From Bacilli bacterium (GTDB taxonomy: Bacteria > Bacillota_I > Bacilli_A > RF39 > UBA660), in the NCBI GenBank assembly GCA_017436345.1, contig JAFSDH010000010.1:62001-126000 (forward strand): a stretch of 64,000 nucleotides of DNA. The letters are read 5' to 3'. The notes beneath the pieces were generated by a model, which ran no database searches, was not told where the DNA came from, and was given only the letters and a program-made list of their open reading frames with translations. Of this stretch, positions 8,852 to 16,933 are shown in pieces. The position numbers and the translations under genes were made by a program. Each line of letters starts with the position of its first letter. The first letter of the stretch is position 1.

Positions 8852-9544
8852 TTAACCTCCAAATCTTCTCTTTCTTTTATTATATTCATCTATTGCTAAA
8901 TCATATTCTTTTTCTGTAAAATCAGGAAAATATGTATTAGTAAAATAAAGTTCACTATAAGCTAGTTGATACAACATAAAATTACTAATTCTATTTTCTC
9001 CACTTGTACGTATCATTAAATCTATTGGTGGTAAGTCATGATATAAATAATTATTAAAATCAAAATTATCTAAATCAATCTTTCCATCTTTATATAAAGT
9101 AGCAACCTTTCTACAAGCATCCTCTATTTCTGCTTGACCACCATAATTAAAACAAATATTTAAAGTACCAACTGTACCATCTTTTGTTTTTTCTTCAATA
9201 TCTTCTACAGCTTTTAAAATATCTTCTCTAAGATTAGTCTTTCTACCTGAAATAACAACCTTAATACCATTTTTTACAAACTTCTCACAAGTTGATTTAA
9301 ACCCCTTTATCAAAAGGTCCATAAGATATGTAACTTCCTCTTCACTTCTTTTAAAATTCTCTGTTGAAAAAGCAAATACACTTAAATATTTTACACCAGT
9401 ACTAAATATATACATACCAGTTTTTTCTAAGGTTTTACTTCCTTGCAAATGTCCCATACTAGGACTTTTTCCCTTCTCAGTTGCCCATCTACGATTACCA
9501 TCCATAATAATCGCAACGTGATTAGGAATTTTTCTATCATTCAT
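8852..9544 (-). CDS. uppS: Undecaprenyl diphosphate synthase (cis-prenyltransferase)
   Basis: Elongates farnesyl diphosphate to the C55 lipid carrier used for cell-wall and surface glycans. A 230-residue protein with the family motif HVAIIMDGNRRWA (catalytic Asp15) and the C-terminal RTSGENRISNFMLYQLAYSE block. ATG 9544 follows TAGGTGATAAT. It is the first gene of uppS-cdsA-rseP. No terminator is visible between it and the gene upstream. Isoprenoid supply fits dxs and ispH elsewhere in the window. Confidence 0.95.
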   Translation of the reverse strand: MNDRKIPNHVAIIMDGNRRWATEKGKSPSMGHLQGSKTLEKTGMYIFSTGVKYLSVFAFSTENFKRSEEEVTYLMDLLIKGFKSTCEKFVKNGIKVVISGRKTNLREDILKAVEDIEEKTKDGTVGTLNICFNYGGQAEIEDACRKVATLYKDGKIDLDNFDFNNYLYHDLPPIDLMIRTSGENRISNFMLYQLAYSELYFTNTYFPDFTEKEYDLAIDEYNKRKRRFGG

Positions 9545-9594
9545 ATTATCACCTATTAATCATTATAATATATTTTAAAAATAACTACAAGAAA

Positions 9595-10701
9595 TTACGC
9601 ATAAGAATTATATACAGCTTCGGCCATCTTAATTCGATAATCAACATTACTATACTCATATCCACAATCTTCATAAAAAGCTAAAAATTGTAAAGCAGCA
9701 TCTCTAACATTTGTTCCACTAATAAAATCAGAAAAAGAAATATGAGATACATAATATCCATGTTGATTAAGACCATTATATGTTGGAGTATTATAAGCCC
9801 CAGTCCAATATTTACTAGCATGAATTACTAAAAAATCTAATTGCGTCTTTAATGAAGTATTAGGCCATGGATCATTTACACTAGAAGCATAATTTTTAAA
9901 TTGTGTCATATTAGTAGCTTCCCCATTATCTGTCCATCCAACAATTCCACCATTTCCATATTTATCACTAGCCCATGGATCAATATCATCTCCACCATAA
10001 TTAGTTTCTTGATACATATTTCCAATTGCACCAGCTGCCGCTTGCTTACTCCACCCCTTAGAAACTAAATAATTAAAGGCTTGTTCAGCATACTTAGCAC
10101 CAACTAATTTATTATCTCCATTATTATTGCTGTTATTATTGTTATTATTGTTATTTTTTTTATTTTCTTCTTCTTTTTTCTTTCTCTCTTCTTCAGCTTT
10201 TTTGGCATTCTCTTTACGAGCTTCTTCTCTTCTAGAAGCCAATTCTTCTCTCGCTTTTTCTGAAGCTTCTTTTTCAGAATCATAATTTTTCTTTTCAACT
10301 TCGTATTCATAACAATAATTACCATCTGTTGTAAAACAAGTAACACATTCCATCATTGTATTTGTATAATAAGAAGTCTCTTTCAAAATTAATTTAACAA
10401 ATAAAAATACAAAAAAGACTAATACAGCCGCAATTGATCTAGTTACTAATTTTTTTATTGGCTTAGCAAAATCTTTATCATCTGTACTAAAAACAGCTTT
10501 AACCATATCAACAGAACCAAAAAGAATTAATAATATCGGAACCCCTATTTGTATAATCCATATAACAGTTCTTGTTAAATCAGGAAGTCCATATGGAAGA
10601 CCAGTTTTATCACCACATGAAACATACCTAATAGTATCAGCATACACTATATTAAAATTAATTAAAACTCCCAACAAAAATAAATACTTCTTACTTCTCA
10701 T
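9595..10701 (-). CDS. Membrane-anchored phage-tail-lysozyme-like protein with VirB2-like N-terminus
   Basis: A 368-residue protein starting at ATG 10701 (the longer frame lacks a ribosome site). A signal peptide of about 22 residues is followed by two helices with a VirB2/pilin-like look (TVIWIIQIGVPILLILFG, then a second near 90-110). Next come a charged coiled coil (about 130-190), a poly-Asn linker and a C-terminal domain resembling Phage_lysozyme2: SKQAAAGAIGNMYQET near 222-237, with Glu the likely catalytic acid. The layout suggests local peptidoglycan cutting from the membrane, as in secretion or conjugation machines, but no such genes adjoin it. Confidence 0.65.
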   Translation of the reverse strand: MRSKKYLFLLGVLINFNIVYADTIRYVSCGDKTGLPYGLPDLTRTVIWIIQIGVPILLILFGSVDMVKAVFSTDDKDFAKPIKKLVTRSIAAVLVFFVFLFVKLILKETSYYTNTMMECVTCFTTDGNYCYEYEVEKKNYDSEKEASEKAREELASRREEARKENAKKAEEERKKKEEENKKNNNNNNNNSNNNGDNKLVGAKYAEQAFNYLVSKGWSKQAAAGAIGNMYQETNYGGDDIDPWASDKYGNGGIVGWTDNGEATNMTQFKNYASSVNDPWPNTSLKTQLDFLVIHASKYWTGAYNTPTYNGLNQHGYYVSHISFSDFISGTNVRDAALQFLAFYEDCGYEYSNVDYRIKMAEAVYNSYA

Positions 10702-10723
10702 ATTATAAACTACCTCTATTGTA

Positions 10724-10732
10724 ATTATAGCA
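10724..10732 (-). promoter_or_regulatory. Extended -10 promoter of the lysozyme-like gene
   Basis: TGCTATAAT on the minus strand, 22 nt before ATG 10701, with AGAGGTAG between. It supports the shorter start. Confidence 0.55.
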
Positions 10733-10752
10733 CTTATATATAATAAACAAAA

Positions 10753-10778
10753 CAAAAAAAGAACCAATATTGGTTCTT
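10753..10778 (-). terminator. Terminator of rpsP-khpA
   Basis: A perfect 10-bp hairpin AAGAACCAAT/ATTGGTTCTT at 10759-10778 followed by T7. It overlaps the end of khpA. Confidence 0.85.
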
Positions 10779-11025
10779 AAAAACTATCTATATTAATTTT
10801 TACTTTTTTATTATCAGATAAATAACTACTAGCTTGTACTAAAGTTCTAATAGCATTAGCACATTTTCCACCTTTTCCAATTACTCTTCCCATATCATCA
10901 TTATCAATCATAACTTGAATTAAAATTTCATCTTCATTATCAGTTGGAAATTCTTTAACACTAACAGACTCTTTTTTTAAAGCTAATGATTTAACTATTT
11001 CTTCTGTTAAAGATACTAAATCCAT
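10777..11025 (-). CDS. khpA: RNA-binding KH-domain protein KhpA
   Basis: An 82-residue single KH domain with the GxxG loop GKGG at residues 50-53. In Gram-positives KhpA pairs with KhpB/Jag to bind RNA and influence cell elongation and division. ATG 11025 lies 2 nt after the rpsP stop. The usual order rpsP-khpA-rimM-trmD-rplS stops here, because the terminator overlaps its end; rimM and trmD must be elsewhere or absent. Confidence 0.92.
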   Translation of the reverse strand: MDLVSLTEEIVKSLALKKESVSVKEFPTDNEDEILIQVMIDNDDMGRVIGKGGKCANAIRTLVQASSYLSDNKKVKINIDSF

Positions 11026-11027
11026 AA

Positions 11028-11303
11028 TTATTTAACTTCTTTCTTTGATTCAGCGAATTTTTTCATAACACCAGCTTGACTTAATAAATTTCTAACTGTG
11101 TCTGTAGGTTCAGCACCATTTCTTAACCATTTTAATGCTACTTCTTCATTTACATTAACTGTAGCAGGTTGAGTTAAAGGATTATAAGTTCCTACTAATT
11201 CGATATATTGACCATCTCTAGGACGTCTAGAATCACTAGCAACAATTCTATATACAGGTTTCTTTTTAGCACCCATTCTTGTTAATCTTAATTTAACTGC
11301 CAT
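11028..11303 (-). CDS. rpsP: 30S ribosomal protein bS16
   Basis: A 91-residue small-subunit protein with the family start [20 protein letters not shown] and the block [17 protein letters not shown] 11303 follows GGAGG at the right spacing; an ATG five codons upstream lies within that ribosome site and is rejected. Co-transcribed with khpA. Confidence 0.97.
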   Translation of the reverse strand: MAVKLRLTRMGAKKKPVYRIVASDSRRPRDGQYIELVGTYNPLTQPATVNVNEEVALKWLRNGAEPTDTVRNLLSQAGVMKKFAESKKEVK

Positions 11304-11346
11304 CTTTTTTTCCTCCATTTCTTCATTCGTATATGATTATATAATA

Positions 11347-11384
11347 TAAAAAAAGAACTGTCAACATCTTTTTGTTAACAGTTA
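11347..11384 (-). terminator. Terminator after the 11382-12035 gene
   Basis: Arms 11356-11365 and 11374-11383 (one C/A mismatch) followed on the minus strand by a T-run. Confidence 0.75.
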
Positions 11385-12035
11385 AATAATATTTAAAAAT
11401 CTTAAAATATAAAAAATTATAAGAACTATACCACCCATAATTACTGGAGAAAGAATATCTAATAAATTACTAATTATAAACTTTCTCTTTAAACTTGGCT
11501 GACTTAAATGTGGTAAATCTTCTATATGCCAAAGAGGAGTTCCTTCATTTGGAACAAAATCTGAAACAAAAACCTTATTTTTATAAATATAAACACTACA
11601 TACCTTACTTCCAATTTTAAATATAGGATTAAAATTTAGAATTGGTGTTTTATACGTAATTAATTTACCAGAAGCTGGATCATTATATTCAACAAATAAA
11701 TAGTATTTTAAACTTTTTCTTTGATTATCAGCAACTTTACAACCTATATCAGAAATAAAACCATCTACTCTAACTCCATGTTTTTTTATATTTATATTTC
11801 TTTTATAAAACCAAATTTCAATTAAATTAAAAATAAAAAAAGGAGCAAAAACAAAAAGATTTACCAAAATAACATTAAAGAATTCAGCTTTACTTTCTGC
11901 ATCAATTAGAGGCCTTATACTAAAAATAAAACATATAATTAAAACAAAAATAGAAAAATAAAAATTATTTGTACCAAATCGATACCCTAATTCTCTTTCT
12001 CTCACTCGACGTTCATAACGTTTTCTCTCATCCAT
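11382..12035 (-). CDS. Membrane protein with DUF3592-like layout
   Basis: A 217-residue protein: Arg-rich cytoplasmic start, two helices (about 25-45 and 55-78), a beta-rich domain (about 85-170, with YYLFVEYNDPASGKLITYKTP) and a last helix near 190-212. The helix-beta domain-helix plan resembles DUF3592 proteins but no decisive motif is seen. AGGTGATTAT precedes ATG 12035, with an extended -10 (TGTTATACT) at 12063-12055. Monocistronic, flanked by terminators. Confidence 0.5.
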   Translation of the reverse strand: MDERKRYERRVRERELGYRFGTNNFYFSIFVLIICFIFSIRPLIDAESKAEFFNVILVNLFVFAPFFIFNLIEIWFYKRNINIKKHGVRVDGFISDIGCKVADNQRKSLKYYLFVEYNDPASGKLITYKTPILNFNPIFKIGSKVCSVYIYKNKVFVSDFVPNEGTPLWHIEDLPHLSQPSLKRKFIISNLLDILSPVIMGGIVLIIFYILRFLNII

Positions 12036-12054
12036 ATAATCACCTACTATAAAA

Positions 12055-12063
12055 AGTATAACA
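12055..12063 (-). promoter_or_regulatory. Extended -10 promoter of the 11382-12035 gene
   Basis: TGTTATACT on the minus strand, 20 nt before ATG 12035. It directly abuts the T-run of the cotE terminator. Confidence 0.5.
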
Positions 12064-12089
12064 TAAAAAAAAGACTAGTACACTAGTCT
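12064..12089 (-). terminator. Terminator after cotE
   Basis: Arms GACTAGT (12073-12079) and ACTAGTC (12082-12088), then a T8 run on the minus strand. Confidence 0.85.
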
Positions 12090-12092
12090 ATA

Positions 12093-12632
12093 TTAATTTA
12101 AAAAATTCTCCTCTACTTCATTATCAATAGCTTGTTCAATATCATCTGGTATACCATCACCATCTTCATCTAATATTTCCCATTCTTCTTCCTCTTCATC
12201 AACAGCTATTTTAACTTTTGTATTACCAACTAACTCAATTCCTAATTCTTTTTCAATCGTATAAGAAATATCACCATCAATAACTTCAGCTGATATTACC
12301 GTTGGTTGTTTTAAACTTCTAACAATTATTTCTTCATTTTCTATATCATTAATACCTTTATCTTTTAATAAAACAACCTCTTCATACATATCACTTTTTC
12401 TAACAACATCTGTCTTAGTATTATTATCATATGAATACCAAACATTTATATCATAACTACCATTAATCCTAATTTTATCATTTTCTTTTTGACCTTTAAA
12501 AGTATGATTAATAACCCAACAACCTAATATAGTAGTTGGATTATTTTCAGGTTTAATAGTATTAGAAGAAGTAAAATTTTTCTTCCCCTTACCTATAACC
12601 GCTTTTGTAACAATTTCTTTATAATTAGTCAT
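12093..12632 (-). CDS. cotE: Outer spore coat morphogenetic protein CotE homologue
   Basis: A 179-residue protein that matches Bacillus CotE along its core: YKEIVTKAVIGKGKKN near the start, then NTIKPENNPTTILGCWVINH, then YDINVWYSYDNNTKTDVV, then GNTKVKIAVDEEEEEWE. CotE organises the outer coat of the developing spore in Bacilli. The acidic tail is typical, but it also holds DEDGDGIPDDIE, a calcium-loop-like motif unusual for CotE. AGGAGGAATTAT precedes ATG 12632. Divergent from the TA-like pair. Either the organism sporulates or the gene is a retained relic with another use; no other coat gene is certain in the window. Confidence 0.88.
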   Translation of the reverse strand: MTNYKEIVTKAVIGKGKKNFTSSNTIKPENNPTTILGCWVINHTFKGQKENDKIRINGSYDINVWYSYDNNTKTDVVRKSDMYEEVVLLKDKGINDIENEEIIVRSLKQPTVISAEVIDGDISYTIEKELGIELVGNTKVKIAVDEEEEEWEILDEDGDGIPDDIEQAIDNEVEENFLN

Positions 12633-12658
12633 ATAATTCCTCCTATATTAGTCTATGC

Positions 12659-12675
12659 AATTAATTAAATTAATT
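12659..12675. promoter_or_regulatory. AT-rich inverted repeat between cotE and the TA-like pair
   Basis: AATTAATT and AATTAATT flank a central A about 45-60 bp before the first + strand gene. This could be an operator for antitoxin autorepression, but such AT-rich palindromes also arise by chance here. Confidence 0.25.
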
Positions 12676-12719
12676 GAAAAATAAATATAAAAATGATAAA
12701 TTAAAATTGGAGGTAAAAT

Positions 12720-13268
12720 ATGAACAATATAGATTATATAAAAAATTGGTTTTTAACTAATAATAAATTTTTAAATGAAGATGAATATAAAGAACAAAAA
12801 CTAGATATATTAGTATTTTATACAATCGCTTTTGAAAAACTAGGGAATCTAAATATAGAAGATCAAATAATTATAAATAATGGAATGATTACTTGTGAAG
12901 CAAAAGATATGATTAATAATCCAGATGTTGAAAGAATACTTAATATAATAAATATAAAATTTGGATATTTAAGTTATGAAAAACTAGAGAAAACACCAGG
13001 ATATACCTATATGAAATTAAGTGGAATAAATGGTTTAGTTACACCTAAAGAATTAAAAGAAAATTTAGAAGAAATCTATCTAAAAACACTTAAATATTAT
13101 AATAATTATAATTTCAATAAATATGTGTATAAAATAAATGAAAAAATCTTTTTCTCAGTAAATCAATTAAACGAAAATGAATTATTACAATTATATGAAA
13201 TTAATGATCATGATCAAACATTATATGAAATATCACATAATCAAAATGGAGAAATGGAGATATATTAA
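12720..13268 (+). CDS. Panacea-like (DUF4065) putative antitoxin
   Basis: A 182-residue soluble protein behind TTGGAGGTAAAAT. The first 60 residues and the block near 80-95 (FGYLSYEKLEKTPGYTY) recall the Panacea/SocA antitoxin fold, in which a Tyr-Gly-x-Leu-Ser segment leads a helix. The match is by pattern only and may be wrong. Its stop overlaps the start of a PemK-like gene by 1 nt (TAATG), the order usual for antitoxin-toxin pairs, and both are on the strand opposite to nearly everything else. If right, it would bind and neutralise the downstream protein. Confidence 0.4.
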   Translation: MNNIDYIKNWFLTNNKFLNEDEYKEQKLDILVFYTIAFEKLGNLNIEDQIIINNGMITCEAKDMINNPDVERILNIINIKFGYLSYEKLEKTPGYTYMKLSGINGLVTPKELKENLEEIYLKTLKYYNNYNFNKYVYKINEKIFFSVNQLNENELLQLYEINDHDQTLYEISHNQNGEMEIY

Positions 13269-13888
13269 TGAAAGAACAATTAGAAATAGATTTTGAGAAA
13301 AAAGAATTAGATCTTCTAGCTCCACATAAAGCATGTATATATGATTTTGATACTGAAGAATTGGATACCGCAAAACATCCTGTTGTATTTGTTGTAAATA
13401 ATTATAATTATGACAATTCATATGGCTTTAAATTAACATCACATCCAGATGAAAGTACACTAGATGATTTCTTTTATGTCGAAATAACTGGTGATGATTT
13501 ATTAAATAGTAATAAAGAAAGTTCAACAATAAAATGTGATCATATTGTACTATTTGGAGAAGGATTAGAAAATAAAAACTTAAGAAATTATTTCTATACT
13601 AAAGGAACAATAAATCCTAATAGATATAACGAAATAATGACAAACGTTATAACAAGACATGTTTTACTACAAGAACAAGGTTTAGCAACAAAAGATCCAA
13701 ATACTGAATATCTATTAATGGAATTAGAACTTGATAAAGAAAAGATAATCAGTAGTCCCCTATATCAAAAACTTGAAAAAGATTTAACGGGGGCACACCT
13801 ACCAATGGGACCACGACTTGCAAGACAACAAGCTATTGAAGCACAAAGACAATTAGTTAAAAGTATAGAAGAAGCTAAAGGAAAATAA
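13268..13888 (+). CDS. PemK/MazF-like domain protein, putative toxin
   Basis: A 206-residue protein. Residues about 15-140 follow the PemK/MazF plan: a first strand (ACIYDFD), then HPVVFVVNNYNY, then FKLTSHPD, then the STIKCDHIVLF strand and the YTKGTINPNRYNEIMTNVI helix, which corresponds to the end of the family domain. MazF-type toxins cut mRNA. A C-terminal extension of about 60 residues is extra and ends in a Gln/Arg-rich helix. It is coupled to the putative antitoxin by a TAATG overlap and ends at a bidirectional terminator. Function is inferred from fold pattern and context. Confidence 0.5.
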   Translation: MKEQLEIDFEKKELDLLAPHKACIYDFDTEELDTAKHPVVFVVNNYNYDNSYGFKLTSHPDESTLDDFFYVEITGDDLLNSNKESSTIKCDHIVLFGEGLENKNLRNYFYTKGTINPNRYNEIMTNVITRHVLLQEQGLATKDPNTEYLLMELELDKEKIISSPLYQKLEKDLTGAHLPMGPRLARQQAIEAQRQLVKSIEEAKGK

Positions 13889-13915
13889 AAAGACACATAA
13901 GTGTCTTTTATTTTT
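13884..13915. terminator. Bidirectional terminator between convergent genes
   Basis: Stem AAGACAC (13890-13896) and GTGTCTT (13901-13907) with loop ATAA, T-rich on both strands. It serves the + strand pair and the minus-strand metalloprotease-like gene. Confidence 0.85.
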
Positions 13916-14969
13916 GACTAGTTTTTATATCTTCCCTACTACAACTATATCCCATATCATTAAACAAACTGTTAAATTTATCTAAAATTCCTTCTACTTT
14001 ATCAGGATGATTTTGACAATAAGGAATAATAATATTATCTCTTAAGAAATCAAGTGAACTATTCTTTTCTGTTATTCCCCACTCACTAGGAGAAATTCCA
14101 CTTTTTTTATCACGACTTACGCCACTTATAACAGAGTCTAAAGTCCCTCTAAATTCTGAAAATCTTGATTCATCAAGACCACATTCCATAAATAGATTTT
14201 TCAAATTGGGAAAATTACCAGTTTTATTAATATAATCATCTAATACTTTATCCATTCCAATCATTTCAGTAAACATAGAACACACTTGAACAGGAAAATC
14301 ATATAAATCACTTTTATCAGTATTATTACCACTAGCTAAATGCGCAAACATATCAGTAAAACCTTCAAGTAGCGCATCCCCCATTACCATCACATCATCA
14401 TAACCATTTTTATAAGAACTTAACTTATGAAAAAACTCATGTGTTACCACATATTTATAAAAATCTTTCTTTGAATCAGGAACACCTACTACTCGACCAT
14501 TTTCATCATATTCAAAAAAATCAATATCCATATCAATATAAGTTCTTAAAGCTTGAGCTTTACCAGTACCTAAAAATTCCATTGGACAAACTTTTCCAGT
14601 CATATTAGATAAATTATCTAAAACAAAATCTTTATCAAAACCATAAGGCCCAATCAAAGTAATAATACTATCCATAATCTCTCTATGATAAAATATTTCA
14701 TCTAAATGAATTCCTTCTGATAAATAAGAAGTTAATTCGTTAATTTCATCTTTAATAGAAAAATCTTTACCAGAAATACTATCTCTAAGTAACCTTAATT
14801 CTTCTAACTTTGCTTTTATATCAAATAAAGTTTTAGGATAATCTCTTTGTATTTCAATACTATTATTAATACTATTAGATGAAGGAATATTCTTAATATC
14901 CGTAATTTTTTTATCATCATTATTACTATCAAATTTATTAAACATATTCATAAAATCATTATTATTCAT
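13908..14969 (-). CDS. HExxH zinc-metalloprotease-like protein
   Basis: A 353-residue soluble protein with no signal peptide. HEFFH at residues 177-181 and a downstream Glu in LLEGFTD (Glu202) form a gluzincin-like HExxH...E zinc site. The N-terminal 45 residues are Asn/Asp-rich and probably disordered. I do not recognise the family. ATG 14969 follows AGGTGATAGT; a start 16 codons upstream has no ribosome site. Monocistronic between two terminators. The substrate is unknown. Confidence 0.6.
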   Translation of the reverse strand: MNNNDFMNMFNKFDSNNDDKKITDIKNIPSSNSINNSIEIQRDYPKTLFDIKAKLEELRLLRDSISGKDFSIKDEINELTSYLSEGIHLDEIFYHREIMDSIITLIGPYGFDKDFVLDNLSNMTGKVCPMEFLGTGKAQALRTYIDMDIDFFEYDENGRVVGVPDSKKDFYKYVVTHEFFHKLSSYKNGYDDVMVMGDALLEGFTDMFAHLASGNNTDKSDLYDFPVQVCSMFTEMIGMDKVLDDYINKTGNFPNLKNLFMECGLDESRFSEFRGTLDSVISGVSRDKKSGISPSEWGITEKNSSLDFLRDNIIIPYCQNHPDKVEGILDKFNSLFNDMGYSCSREDIKTSQK

Positions 14970-15005
14970 ACTATCACCTATTCTAAATATACAATAAATA
15001 TCGAA

Positions 15006-15034
15006 AGAAAAAAACACTTATATAAGTGTTTTTA
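15006..15034 (-). terminator. Terminator after the 15032-16846 surface-protein gene
   Basis: Arms AAACACTTA (15012-15020) and TAAGTGTTT (15023-15031), then T-rich sequence on the minus strand. Confidence 0.85.
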
Positions 15035-16846
15035 AATAAATTTCTTTTTTCTATATAAATAAATTGAATAACAAGAAATTAATATAATTATTACTATAAT
15101 AAAATAAGGATTCTTTATATTAGTATTAGGATTTTTTATCTTTTCAAACACAGCTATAAAAGTAACTTCTTCATCACCCATAACCATATCATCAGTAAAA
15201 CCTTCCCACTCAATAAATTCATATCCATCCTTCACTGGATTATCTGGCATTTTAATAATACTTCCATAAGCCACTTCTTCAATATTAGTCTTATTATCTA
15301 TTACCCAATTAACTTTATACATATTAGGATTATATTTAGCATATAAAATCGTATTCTTTGTAACAATTTCATCAAAATTATACTTTATAGTTAATCCTTC
15401 ATCTATATACCAACTATCAAAAGTATGTCCCCTTTTCTCCAAAACAAGACTAGAACTAACTACACTATCCTTATCAACTAAAACATCTAAAGAAGTATAA
15501 CTAGTATTCTTATCTTTACCACCATTACAATCAAAAGTTACTACATATTTAGTATCACTACTAGATAAAGTTTTTACGTACTCTTCCTTTATTTCGCCTT
15601 TGTTTTCTATTTGTGTATTAACTTCATAAGCATTCATAATAACACCATTATTTACTAATGAACCTGCACTTAAAGTTACGTTTCCTGTAATAGTTCCGTT
15701 ATTAACCGCTGTTGCCGTTGAATCATTAATAAATAAATCACCAACAATAGTACCATTATTTTCTAAACTAGCTGAAGTATTATTAATAACAACAATTCCC
15801 TCTACTTTCATATTACTATCAATTTTAAGAGCACTTCTAACAAATACAGTTGCTCCTTTCCATGAATCTAAATACGTTGTATTATTCTTAATAATACCAC
15901 TATTTAAATAAATTCCAGCATCTCCACTACCACTAGTACCATTAGTCCAACGTGACGCTATAAAGCTAGATAAACCACCAACGTTATTACTAACTTCACC
16001 ACCATTCATTACAAAACCGCCACCAGACTCTATTGTAATTAAACTACAAGTAGAATTACTACCATGATACTTAGAAAGATTATTTTTTATAACGCCATCA
16101 TTTAAAGTCAAAACACTGTCATTTACAATACCAAATAAAGTACCACTTCTAACACTACCAATATTATTAATAAAACTACCTGAAGTAATAACTAAATTAG
16201 ATTTAAATAATTGAAATAACCCACCTTTATTTCCTAAAACATAATTATTGCTAAAAACACTATTATCATTTATCTCTATATTAGAATTAGTAAAATTAGT
16301 TATAGTACCTTTACAATTAGTTATCATAATACCAGATAATATAACATTATTGTCACTAGCTTTTATTAAAAAATTCTTATCAACTTCACTACTATAAAAA
16401 TTCTTAATAATCACATTTTTCAAAGATAAATCCCCTACACTATCAATAAGATCAGAACTTAATACTTTATCTCCTATATTTAAATAATCACTAGTATTAG
16501 TTTTATAAGGATCTAATCTATCTTCATCACTTTTCCAACTCCAATTATTTTCACCGTCTATTAAAACATTACTTAAAACTAACTTACCAGTATCTCTTAC
16601 ATCAAATATTAGTCCATAATAATTATCATTATATAAAATACTCTTATTATTACCATCAACATTAACTTCATAATCAATAATAATACTATTACTTAAAACA
16701 ATATCTTTACTAAAAATAATATCTTCATATTTAGAACTAATCGCATCTAAAAACTCCTCCTCATTAGAAACAACTATCTCTTTAGCAGATACTAAAAAAG
16801 GACATAATAATATAAATGATAATATTGATATAAATATCTTTTTCAT
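15032..16846 (-). CDS. Surface beta-helix protein with InlB B-repeats and C-terminal anchor
   Basis: A 604-residue exported protein. A signal peptide of about 21 residues (ends LVSA) is followed by a long Asn/Ser/Gly-rich repetitive region (about 25-420) with parallel beta-helix rungs (FVMNGGEVSNNVGG, GIYLNSGIIKNN). Two InlB B-repeat (Listeria-Bacteroides) modules lie near 430-570 (RGHTFDSWYIDE, DGYEFIEWEGF). The tail has NPNTN, one hydrophobic helix and RKKK, like a SrtB-type (NPQTN) sorting signal or a plain membrane anchor. Probably an adhesin. ATG 16846 follows AGGAG; an ATG 4 nt upstream is out of frame. Confidence 0.75.
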   Translation of the reverse strand: MKKIFISILSFILLCPFLVSAKEIVVSNEEEFLDAISSKYEDIIFSKDIVLSNSIIIDYEVNVDGNNKSILYNDNYYGLIFDVRDTGKLVLSNVLIDGENNWSWKSDEDRLDPYKTNTSDYLNIGDKVLSSDLIDSVGDLSLKNVIIKNFYSSEVDKNFLIKASDNNVILSGIMITNCKGTITNFTNSNIEINDNSVFSNNYVLGNKGGLFQLFKSNLVITSGSFINNIGSVRSGTLFGIVNDSVLTLNDGVIKNNLSKYHGSNSTCSLITIESGGGFVMNGGEVSNNVGGLSSFIASRWTNGTSGSGDAGIYLNSGIIKNNTTYLDSWKGATVFVRSALKIDSNMKVEGIVVINNTSASLENNGTIVGDLFINDSTATAVNNGTITGNVTLSAGSLVNNGVIMNAYEVNTQIENKGEIKEEYVKTLSSSDTKYVVTFDCNGGKDKNTSYTSLDVLVDKDSVVSSSLVLEKRGHTFDSWYIDEGLTIKYNFDEIVTKNTILYAKYNPNMYKVNWVIDNKTNIEEVAYGSIIKMPDNPVKDGYEFIEWEGFTDDMVMGDEEVTFIAVFEKIKNPNTNIKNPYFIIVIIILISCYSIYLYRKKKFI

Positions 16847-16904
16847 TCATAAATCACTCCTATCCTACTATAAATATAATAACATAAATTAATATTTTTA
16901 TAAA

Positions 16905-16933
16905 TAAAAAAGAAAACCTAAATTTTCTTTTTA
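16905..16933 (-). terminator. Terminator after miaB-ylbF
   Basis: A short stem AGAAAA (16911-16916) with TTTTCT (16923-16928) and a T6 run. Confidence 0.6.

Noticed and set aside
10104-10346. ORF of 80 residues in another frame of the lysozyme gene
   Set aside because: It is a Lys/Ile-rich shadow of the coiled coil and poly-Asn region with no ribosome site.
13233-13421. Antisense ORF inside the PemK-like gene
   Set aside because: No ribosome site; hydrophobic composition expected of the complement of an AT-rich gene. Same reasoning for antisense frames at 26125-26412, 37453-37689, 53777-54010, 54052-54369 and 57674-57925.
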